From contig JAADIF010000049.1 of assembly GCA_013151465.1 (NCBI GenBank), forward strand, positions 1-5,161: a stretch of DNA of 5,161 nucleotides, read 5' to 3'. The position numbers and the translations under genes are program-made. The stretch is from Microcaldota archaeon. GTDB taxonomy: Archaea; Aenigmatarchaeota; Aenigmatarchaeia; QMZP01; QMZT01. The notes beneath the pieces are model-generated. The model had not been told where the DNA came from. It ran no database searches and saw only the letters and a program-made list of their open reading frames with translations. Position 1 is the stretch's first letter. The number at the start of each line of letters is the position of its first letter. Positions 1 through 5,161 of this stretch are shown here, in pieces.

Positions 1-588
1 ATTCTCATGAAGGAGAATAAAATAAACGATGCACTCATAAGGATGCTTCTCATAGGATCCGATAAAGATGAGTCATCAACGCTTTACCTTTTTCCTGTGG
101 GACTTACGTTCTATCCAAAGAAAATGTACAGGGACGGCGTTGAAGTTATAACATATCATGCAGAGCGTTTCATGCCGCGCGTAAAGGCGAAGTCACTTCT
201 CCTGAACTACATAGCATACGGTGAAGCGAGAAAGAAAGGAGCCATTGACGCCCTTCTAATAGACAGAAACGGAAATATAACAGAAGGCACCAGAACAAGC
301 TTCTTTGCTGTAAAAGGAAACACTCTTATAGTACCTCCAGATGAAAATGTGCTTGAAGGTGTGACGAGAAAAATGATTACGGAGATTGCAAAAAAATCGA
401 TGGTTGTAAGAAAAGAAAATATACCACTTGAAAAAATAAAGGAATTTGATGATCTGTTCATAACAGGCACGACGATAGGCATCATGCCTATAAAACAGAT
501 TGATGATATGCCTGTTGGTCATAATGGAGAAAAGGTGGAAATGCTAAGAAGATTATATGATGAATATTGTTCTGACAAATGGATGTAG
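1..588 (+). CDS. Class IV (fold-type IV) PLP aminotransferase, 5' end outside window
   Basis: C-terminal portion of a branched-chain / D-amino acid aminotransferase or aminodeoxychorismate lyase family enzyme. The frame is open from base 1. Counting from the ATG at 7, the likely Schiff-base lysine is K60 (codon 184-186), chosen because the 18-residue spacing to G78 matches the family; K62 is the alternative. Next come the conserved ITEG (E93), GVTR (residues 118-121) and the phosphate-binding TGTT (153-156). Family members carry roughly 140-160 residues before the lysine; here only about 60 are visible and they align to the middle of the N-terminal domain, so the ATG at 7 is almost certainly internal and the gene starts upstream. 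The enzyme would move an amino group between an amino acid and a 2-oxo acid in the cytoplasm. Substrate cannot be assigned: IlvE, D-amino acid transaminase and PabC share these motifs. It converges on rtcA with one base between stop codons. Confidence 0.88.
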   Translation: MLMKENKINDALIRMLLIGSDKDESSTLYLFPVGLTFYPKKMYRDGVEVITYHAERFMPRVKAKSLLLNYIAYGEARKKGAIDALLIDRNGNITEGTRTSFFAVKGNTLIVPPDENVLEGVTRKMITEIAKKSMVVRKENIPLEKIKEFDDLFITGTTIGIMPIKQIDDMPVGHNGEKVEMLRRLYDEYCSDKWM

Positions 589-589
589 G

Positions 590-1642
590 TCAGCTCAGAC
601 CTGCACCATCGCATGATATAATGACACCATTATCAACCTCTTCTACCTGAAAATCAGCATCAAGGAATTTCCCTATTATTTCCATGTTAGTTTTTGCATG
701 TTCTGTCATATACGGTGTCAGAATTGTTGATTTACCCTTAGCAAGCGCCATATAAACAAGGAGCTGATCTGACATATGAGGATCTACCGGGCATCCCGTT
801 TCAATATATTCTATAATTGTCCTCGCCGTGTATTTTCCAAGAAATTCCGCCTTGAGACCAGGAGAGCCAAGACCGTCCGAACCAATCGCAACGACCGGAT
901 GCGCCTTTGCAGAAAGGACAATTCCTGCTCCAGTATTTCTTGCCTCGCAATACACGGTCTTTATTTCACTATCTATATTATAATCTTTCAGGAAGTTTGC
1001 CGCTCCTGTTCTTGTCCTTTCTGCAACCTTAGCATTTCTCAGCTCCCTTGTTGCAACTGAGAAGCCTTTTATCGTTTCTATTGTAGGTATTCCGTCTATT
1101 TTTATAGGAGAAAGCTTTCCATTCGGCGGCTCGAAAATCGCTATGACCTTGGCTTCTCCACTTGGATAGAACCCGTAGCGTAATATGTCTATTGATACGT
1201 TATAGCCTATTTTCCTTAACACGGGAAGCAAGACGTTCTGTATATATTGAAGAGGCGGAGCATATTTTCCAAAGACCGCCCCACCGTTTATGTTGAGGCG
1301 AAACCTTTTTTTTGCTCTTAGAATTGCAGGCATCATCATCTGAAGCACAAGCCCTATGGAACCTGCAGTTTCTATTTCCATATCAAGCACATCATTCTCA
1401 ATAAGTTCACCGGGCTCAAATAATATCTCTTTTGAGCCAATCTTCGCGTTTTCAAGATTAGCATTCGATAATTGCGCACAAGCCATTATGCTTTTGAGAT
1501 GCTGCGTCCTCAAGCCTGGGTTCTGCCTACCCTTTCTTATGTTGAACATATGGAACGGTTTGCCTGTCAACACCGATAGCGCTCCCGCCGTCCTTATCAT
1601 CTGTCCCCCGCCTTCACCTAACGAGCCATCTATCTCTATCAT
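590..1642 (-). CDS. rtcA: RNA 3'-terminal phosphate cyclase RtcA
   Basis: Converts an RNA 3'-phosphate to a 2',3'-cyclic phosphate through a covalent enzyme-AMP and RNA-adenylate intermediate (family knowledge). The 350-residue protein has the usual RtcA length. Visible signatures, numbered from the ATG at 1642, are the N-terminal GSLGEGGGQ (residues 6-14), the GRQNPGLRTQHL block (38-49), the ATRELRNAKVAERT region (197-210), and DPHMSDQLLVYMAL (287-300), whose H289 aligns with the adenylated histidine of E. coli RtcA; TEHAKTNMEI follows at 313-322. The frame also opens at a GTG at 1651 (adds MVS), but family members begin at M-I-E-I-D-G, so the ATG is preferred. The segment at 119-130 (GG, AVFGKY, APP) differs from the GGT-containing form I know from other RtcA proteins. 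It lies 49 bp downstream of the beta-CASP nuclease on the same strand. Family assignment is firm; the exact start is less so. Confidence 0.95.
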   Translation of the reverse strand: MIEIDGSLGEGGGQMIRTAGALSVLTGKPFHMFNIRKGRQNPGLRTQHLKSIMACAQLSNANLENAKIGSKEILFEPGELIENDVLDMEIETAGSIGLVLQMMMPAILRAKKRFRLNINGGAVFGKYAPPLQYIQNVLLPVLRKIGYNVSIDILRYGFYPSGEAKVIAIFEPPNGKLSPIKIDGIPTIETIKGFSVATRELRNAKVAERTRTGAANFLKDYNIDSEIKTVYCEARNTGAGIVLSAKAHPVVAIGSDGLGSPGLKAEFLGKYTARTIIEYIETGCPVDPHMSDQLLVYMALAKGKSTILTPYMTEHAKTNMEIIGKFLDADFQVEEVDNGVIISCDGAGLS

Positions 1643-1668
1643 GCTGACCACTAAGTTCTTTTCTTTTG

Positions 1669-1676
1669 TACATAAA
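1669..1676 (-). promoter_or_regulatory. Candidate TATA box (box A) for rtcA
   Basis: Minus strand reads TTTATGTA within a T-rich stretch, centred about 31 bp upstream of the ATG at 1642 and about 22 bp upstream of the alternative GTG at 1651. The expected transcription start would fall at about 1646-1651, leaving a leader of nine bases or fewer before the ATG. Match to the archaeal consensus is imperfect, and no clear BRE is seen. Confidence 0.4.
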
Positions 1677-1680
1677 AAAA
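1674..1680 (-). terminator. Possible T-tract terminator after the nuclease gene, overlapping the rtcA TATA box
   Basis: Seven consecutive T residues on the coding strand begin 12 bases beyond the nuclease stop codon, without an associated hairpin. This is the kind of U-rich transcript end used by archaeal RNA polymerase. The tract runs into the TTTATGTA proposed as the rtcA box A, so one element may serve both roles. Confidence 0.4.
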
Positions 1681-1691
1681 GTTTTATGGGG

Positions 1692-2942
1692 TTAGACGTT
1701 TATCTTCTCTCCGTTTGCAGGCGCAGACGCATTGAACCCATGTTCTTCCCTAAGCTCTGCCGCAAAGTCCTCGGCATGGTCACCATGGACAAGGACGATA
1801 TTCTCGGGATTCAGCTTCTTGTAAAATTCGATGAGATGGCTTCTGTCAGTGTGCGCCGAGAAATCCAGGAAATCATATTTCATATGAGAATTGACGTCTA
1901 GACCATTTGTTACATATCTCCCTGTATCCTTGAATACCCTTCCCACTGTTCCCTCAACCTGAAAGCCTGTCTGGACAATTGCGCAGTCCTTTCTTTTGTG
2001 AAGATGCTTCATATAATAGCTGATTGGGCCTCCGTTCATCATGCCGGATGTTGTTATTATAATACATGGCTCCTGAAGGACCGATGCCCTCTGCGAGTCC
2101 CTTCTTGCCTTTCCGGCTTCCGAGAATGCGGATGCCAGCTTGTCAGCATCCCGTATAGAATCCGGATGCATAAGTATTTTCTCTGTAATTTCTATACCCA
2201 TGCCATCCATGACTATGGGAAATCCGAGATCGCTTAGTATGAGCAGAAGCTCCTGCGTCCTTCCGACGGCAAATGCCGGGAGAAGCAGGATGCCGTTATT
2301 GTATAACGTTTCCTGCGCAATTTCGCGTAACCTGTCTTCAAGGCTCTTTCTGTCAGGATGATCCGTGTAGGAATAAGTCGACTCTGAGATGATGGTTTTC
2401 ACATCATCAAATTCAGTATGCGCTCCTGACATCAATTGCGTATCGATGAATTTTATATCAGCAGTATAAAGCAGCTTGTCATTTTTGGTTTCCAGGATGG
2501 TTTGCGAGCTTCCGGGAATGTGCCCGGATGACTCCAATGAGATTTTCGATTTCCCTATGGAAACACCTTCACCGTTCTCTATTATTTTGGTGTTCTCCTC
2601 CATGACATTTATATGCGCCGGAAGAAAATGAGGTCTTATGCCTTTCTTTTTCTGGACATGAAGCGAGTCCTTGAGAAGCTCATATGAGATATCACGCGTT
2701 GCGCTTGTCATGAATGTCCTGCCTTCGTACCCGGCAGCATAAAGCTGAGGAGCAAGCCCGGAGTGGTCAAGGTGCGCATGCGATATGAAGACGCCGTCGA
2801 GGTTGAGCGGAGGCATCTTGGGAACTCCCATATCCTGCACTTCTATTCCATAATCAAAAAGCAATTTCTCAGTTCCCGTGTCTATCAGTATAGCGGATCT
2901 TCCGACCTCTCTTCCAGAACCAAGAACCCTTATATCAATCAT
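1692..2942 (-). CDS. Metallo-beta-lactamase/beta-CASP ribonuclease, aCPSF2-like
   Basis: Archaeal homologue of the CPSF73/Ysh1 mRNA 3'-end endonuclease family: a zinc-dependent RNA hydrolase expected to act in the cytoplasm. From the ATG at 2942 the protein has 416 residues. Metal-binding motifs are all present: HAHLDH (55-60), SGHIPGS with H141, TADIKF with D162, then beta-CASP motif A SEST with E188, AFAVGRTQE (223-231), motif B DFSAH with H364, and motif C VHGDH with H386. There is no N-terminal KH-domain extension, which separates it from aCPSF1 (about 630 residues) and fits the short aCPSF2 class; the N-terminal RVLGSGREVGRS also differs from the RNase J pattern. A TTG at 2963 would add seven residues (MDTIYLL), but ATG gives the usual family start and lies about 26 bp from a TATA box. 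It sits between nadE and rtcA. Nuclease family is firm; aCPSF2 subfamily is inferred. Confidence 0.93.
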   Translation of the reverse strand: MIDIRVLGSGREVGRSAILIDTGTEKLLFDYGIEVQDMGVPKMPPLNLDGVFISHAHLDHSGLAPQLYAAGYEGRTFMTSATRDISYELLKDSLHVQKKKGIRPHFLPAHINVMEENTKIIENGEGVSIGKSKISLESSGHIPGSSQTILETKNDKLLYTADIKFIDTQLMSGAHTEFDDVKTIISESTYSYTDHPDRKSLEDRLREIAQETLYNNGILLLPAFAVGRTQELLLILSDLGFPIVMDGMGIEITEKILMHPDSIRDADKLASAFSEAGKARRDSQRASVLQEPCIIITTSGMMNGGPISYYMKHLHKRKDCAIVQTGFQVEGTVGRVFKDTGRYVTNGLDVNSHMKYDFLDFSAHTDRSHLIEFYKKLNPENIVLVHGDHAEDFAAELREEHGFNASAPANGEKINV

Positions 2943-2963
2943 GAGAAGGTATATGGTGTCCAA

Positions 2964-2972
2964 CTTATAAAA
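2964..2972 (-). promoter_or_regulatory. Candidate TATA box for the beta-CASP nuclease gene
   Basis: Minus strand reads TTTTATAAG, a strong archaeal box A match, centred about 26 bp upstream of the ATG at 2942. That spacing puts the transcription start on or next to the ATG, suggesting a leaderless mRNA and arguing against the TTG start at 2963, which lies at the box itself. The whole promoter fits in the 39 bp after the nadE stop codon. Confidence 0.6.
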
Positions 2973-2976
2973 GTGT

Positions 2977-2981
2977 AAAAA
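2977..2981 (-). terminator. Possible T-tract terminator after nadE
   Basis: Five T residues on the coding strand directly follow the nadE TGA, with no hairpin. Short T-tracts can cause archaeal termination, but five Ts is weak. The tract lies just upstream of the nuclease gene's TATA box. Confidence 0.3.
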
Positions 2982-4937
2982 TCAGCTCCCTTTCTTATAT
3001 TTTTCCATTTTAAGGATGCGCGCCTTTAAGCGCTCCCACTCTTTTGACTTTCTGAAAGGAAGCTGGCTTTCCCTTATGTCATAGCCGTATGCTGATTTGC
3101 TTGTCATGATTATGGGAGGTGCCTGGACACGCTTGAACACGTTTTTCTCTATGGACGAAACGAGCCACTCAAGGTCATCCAAGAACTCCTTAGGATTGTC
3201 AATTCCCCATCTTTTTATGAGATCAGTGGTTATGCCGAGGTTTTCCTCAAGCGTCCCGTCAAGATACCATCGCATGATATCTTCAGGGGATTTTTTCATA
3301 TAATCTGTGAACTTTTCGATAATTGCGCAGTGGTATCCAAACTTCATCGGGTCAACCTGCGCATCCTTGAGCTCTGCCGATGGCTGTATCTGGTCATCCG
3401 CAAACCTGAACAGCTCATCAGGGATAAGCGCTTTCGGTATCACTTCCTTTTTGAATATTTCTTTGTTGAGGAATTTTGCAAGCTCGAACACCTCTCTTTT
3501 GGTGAGGTCTCCTATAGGGGCAATCGCGCCGCCCACATCGCCATAAAGCGTCGCATATCCAAGCGCAATCTCGAGCTTGTTTCCGTTATTCGTGAATATC
3601 GCGCCTTCCATTGCGGCGATGTTTGACAGTATTGACGTTCCTCTTATTTTTGCCTGAAGATTTTCCATGTTGAAAGAAGAAAGCTTTTTCCCCGCCCGCT
3701 CCTCTATAAGCTTGCTGTTAAGTCCGACAAGCTCTTCTATCGGAACGTCAAGATATTTTATGCCAAGCTCATCGGCAACATGGCGTGCTGCATTTTTCGT
3801 CTTTTCCGAATTGTATTTTGTAGGCATGTTGACAGCGATGACATTATCCTTTCCCACGGCAATTGAAAGAAGGGCCGCCGTCACGCTACTGTCTATCCCG
3901 CCGCTTAATCCTATTACAAACTTCGGATGCTTTTTAATGCCGAATATGTCCCTCATATGCCTTACGCCGCGCACGAGGGCATTGTATTTTTGCTCTATCA
4001 TCGGCTTTTCTTTTCTTTGCATCTCGGGCATATCGAAGTTGTCTATTATCAGAAGTTCCTCTTCATACGCTTCCTCTGCAAGCAGGATGGCTTTTCCGTT
4101 GCTGTTGTAGACGGTTGAGCCGCCATCAAATGTTATGATGTTTTTTCCGTTGTTCTGCGCGCCCACGCAGTTTACATACGCGAACGGGACAAACCTTTCG
4201 TTTATCTCATTTTTGAGGAAAAGCACTCTTCTGTCCCTTGCGTTGTTTTTCCCAAATGTCCACGGGGAAGCCGATATATTTACGATAAGCTCTGCGCCGT
4301 TTTCAATCAGCGCCTTCGTCGGGTTTATCGCTTTTCCACCCTTCCTGTAGTCATTGCACCAGAGGTCCTCGCAAAGCTCAAAACCTACGGGCACTTCTTT
4401 TCCATCGACCTTTATTAGAAACGGTTGCGTTATGTCACTGAGGGGGACCCCGAAATCCTTTGCGATATCTTCGAGTGAGAAAAAATACCTTACGTCATCG
4501 AATATCCTGTAATTCGGAAGAAGCGTCTTGGGCTGGGCGCCTGTCGGAAGAATGCGGGTTTCCTTTACCCTTTTTGCGTATTCGCCGTTCTGGACTATGT
4601 GGACTGCATTGTATCTTCTTATCCTCCCATCCCTTCCGGGATGATAGTTTTCATCGCCCACTCTCTCATTTATGTCCCTGTCAAGAAAAACATTGCCAAA
4701 GGCGATGGCTATGCCATTGCTTGCTTCTCTTATGATTTCATTGTATTCCATAAGGCCGAGGCAGAAATCATCAGAAAGCCATTTGTCGCCCACAAAATAT
4801 CCGCCGATGCACATTTCGGGAAATGCTATCAGGTCTACCTTTTGTTTTTTTGCCTCATCTATCATGGAGAGCATCTTTTCGACATTCTTGTCGGGCCTGT
4901 TCGGAATAACATCCATCTGGGCAAGCGCTATTTTCAT
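2982..4937 (-). CDS. nadE: Glutamine-dependent NAD+ synthetase with N-terminal glutaminase domain
   Basis: Last step of NAD+ synthesis: amidates deamido-NAD+ using ATP and ammonia drawn from glutamine. The 651-residue protein has two parts. The N-terminal nitrilase-type glutaminase (about 1-300) shows the Glu-Lys-Cys triad: E41 in AFPEMCIGGY, K137 in PKTLLPNYR, and C189 in FELCEDLW. The C-terminal synthetase (about 315-651) shows the ATP pyrophosphatase loop SGGIDSS (345-351), ENLQAKIRG (425-433), the conserved YATLYGDVGGAIAPIGDLTK (461-480) and PSAEL (519-523). Length is close to the long NadE class and well above the roughly 250-residue ammonia-dependent form of many archaea. A GTG at 4946 would add MVS; MKIALAQMD is the usual nitrilase-domain beginning, so the ATG is chosen, though the upstream TATA-like box fits the GTG slightly better. 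First of three co-directional genes. No missing catalytic residue or frameshift seen. Confidence 0.96.
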   Translation of the reverse strand: MKIALAQMDVIPNRPDKNVEKMLSMIDEAKKQKVDLIAFPEMCIGGYFVGDKWLSDDFCLGLMEYNEIIREASNGIAIAFGNVFLDRDINERVGDENYHPGRDGRIRRYNAVHIVQNGEYAKRVKETRILPTGAQPKTLLPNYRIFDDVRYFFSLEDIAKDFGVPLSDITQPFLIKVDGKEVPVGFELCEDLWCNDYRKGGKAINPTKALIENGAELIVNISASPWTFGKNNARDRRVLFLKNEINERFVPFAYVNCVGAQNNGKNIITFDGGSTVYNSNGKAILLAEEAYEEELLIIDNFDMPEMQRKEKPMIEQKYNALVRGVRHMRDIFGIKKHPKFVIGLSGGIDSSVTAALLSIAVGKDNVIAVNMPTKYNSEKTKNAARHVADELGIKYLDVPIEELVGLNSKLIEERAGKKLSSFNMENLQAKIRGTSILSNIAAMEGAIFTNNGNKLEIALGYATLYGDVGGAIAPIGDLTKREVFELAKFLNKEIFKKEVIPKALIPDELFRFADDQIQPSAELKDAQVDPMKFGYHCAIIEKFTDYMKKSPEDIMRWYLDGTLEENLGITTDLIKRWGIDNPKEFLDDLEWLVSSIEKNVFKRVQAPPIIMTSKSAYGYDIRESQLPFRKSKEWERLKARILKMEKYKKGS

Positions 4938-4967
4938 TGAAACCACATAAAGAATTTGTGTTGATTA

Positions 4968-4975
4968 GATTAAAA
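4968..4975 (-). promoter_or_regulatory. Candidate TATA box for nadE
   Basis: Minus strand reads TTTTAATC, a moderate box A match, centred about 25 bp upstream of the GTG at 4946 and about 34 bp upstream of the ATG at 4937. The predicted transcript would begin near 4945, leaving either a leaderless GTG start or a leader of roughly nine bases before the ATG. Confidence 0.4.
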
Positions 4976-5087
4976 GGTGTTGGGTTTCGGCTTTGTTTAA
5001 ATAGTGGTGATTCTGAATGACTTTTTGCACAAATGACGGACTTTTTAAACAAAAAATAGTTTTCAACAAGGACATGAGTAATAAAAA

Positions 5088-5096
5088 TTTTATAAG
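5088..5096 (+). promoter_or_regulatory. Candidate TATA box for the rightmost gene
   Basis: Plus strand reads TTTTATAAG, the same nine bases as the nuclease promoter, preceded by an A-rich stretch that could serve as a BRE. Its centre is about 27 bp before the ATG at 5119, so transcription probably starts at or just before that codon. A purine-rich GAGAGG follows at 5096-5101, but it is too far from the ATG to be a ribosome binding site. Confidence 0.55.
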
Positions 5097-5118
5097 AGAG
5101 GATTGGAAAAATATAACT

Positions 5119-5161
5119 ATGAAAGACCTTTTCAAATTATGTACTATACTTCTATTAGCTG
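5119..5161 (+). CDS. Start of an unidentified gene with a signal-peptide-like N terminus, cut by window edge
   Basis: Only 14 codons are visible from the ATG at 5119, reading MKDLFKLCTILLLA: a lysine-containing head followed by a hydrophobic run, as in a signal peptide or first membrane helix. The frame stays open to the window end. The same frame is open from an ATG at 5017 (directly after a TGA) through another ATG at 5074, so a longer N terminus is possible. The start at 5119 is preferred because a TATA box (TTTTATAAG, 5088-5096) is centred about 27 bp upstream, as expected for a leaderless archaeal transcript, and because the charged stretch encoded before it would not fit a signal peptide. 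Divergent from nadE. Function unknown. Confidence 0.5.
   Translation, partial: MKDLFKLCTILLLA

Noticed and set aside
7..9. ATG at 7 as the true start of the aminotransferase
   Set aside because: It would remove most of the N-terminal domain of fold-type IV enzymes, and the frame is open to the window edge with family-like residues from the first codons.
1356..1901. Plus-strand open frame of about 180 codons spanning the end of the nuclease gene and the start of rtcA
   Set aside because: It is antisense to two well-supported enzymes whose motifs are intact, and its translation is serine/proline/cysteine-rich low-complexity text with no recognisable domain.
3667..4110. Plus-strand open frame of about 147 codons inside nadE
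   Set aside because: Antisense shadow of the glutaminase/synthetase junction of NadE; serine-rich and without family features or a promoter.
4628..4643. Inverted repeat CATCCC / GGGATG with a 4-base loop
   Set aside because: Lies well inside nadE, encodes the PGRDG segment, and has no T-tract; chance in coding sequence is the simpler reading.
4599..4940. Plus-strand open frame of about 113 codons opposite the NadE N terminus
   Set aside because: Antisense to the conserved glutaminase domain including the E41 region; explained as a by-product of that coding sequence.
4855..5052. Minus-strand 65-codon frame overlapping the nadE start and upstream region
   Set aside because: Overlaps nadE in a different frame on the same strand, has no recognisable features, and crosses the proposed nadE promoter.
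1..5161. CRISPR arrays, tRNA genes, insertion sequences, toxin-antitoxin or defence genes
   Set aside because: No regularly spaced repeats, cloverleaf-like sequences, terminal inverted repeats or transposase/defence motifs were seen; the window is almost filled by five genes with housekeeping-type features.

Overview
The window looks like part of an archaeal chromosome with moderate GC. The evidence is a beta-CASP nuclease of the archaeal CPSF type, TATA-like boxes about 22-28 bp upstream of candidate start codons, little sign of Shine-Dalgarno sequences, and very short gaps between genes. A small-genome (DPANN-type) archaeon is possible, but that is only an impression from the protein sequences. 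I see no mobile element, CRISPR array, tRNA or rRNA.

Layout, left to right. Positions 1-588 (+) hold the C-terminal part of a fold-type IV PLP aminotransferase whose 5' end lies outside the window. It converges almost stop-to-stop, with 1 bp between stop codons, on rtcA (minus strand, about 590-1642), an RNA 3'-terminal phosphate cyclase. Upstream of rtcA on the same strand is a 416-residue metallo-beta-lactamase/beta-CASP ribonuclease (1692-2942), and upstream of that a 651-residue glutamine-dependent NAD+ synthetase, nadE (2982-4937). A divergent intergenic region of about 170-180 bp carries a promoter candidate for nadE on one strand and, on the other, one for a gene that runs off the right edge (from about 5119) and begins like a secreted or membrane protein.

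The three minus-strand genes are packed closely (39 and 49 bp gaps), but each is preceded by its own box A-like sequence, and the two gaps also contain T-runs on the coding strand directly after the upstream stop codon. They may be read as separate, short-leader or leaderless units as well as by read-through. The nuclease and RtcA both act on RNA 3' ends, a plausible functional pairing; nadE and the aminotransferase are metabolic housekeeping genes. Overall this is an ordinary core-gene region. The points worth checking concern transcript architecture, start codons, a variant segment in RtcA, and the origin of the glutaminase-fused NadE. I found no convincing undescribed system.
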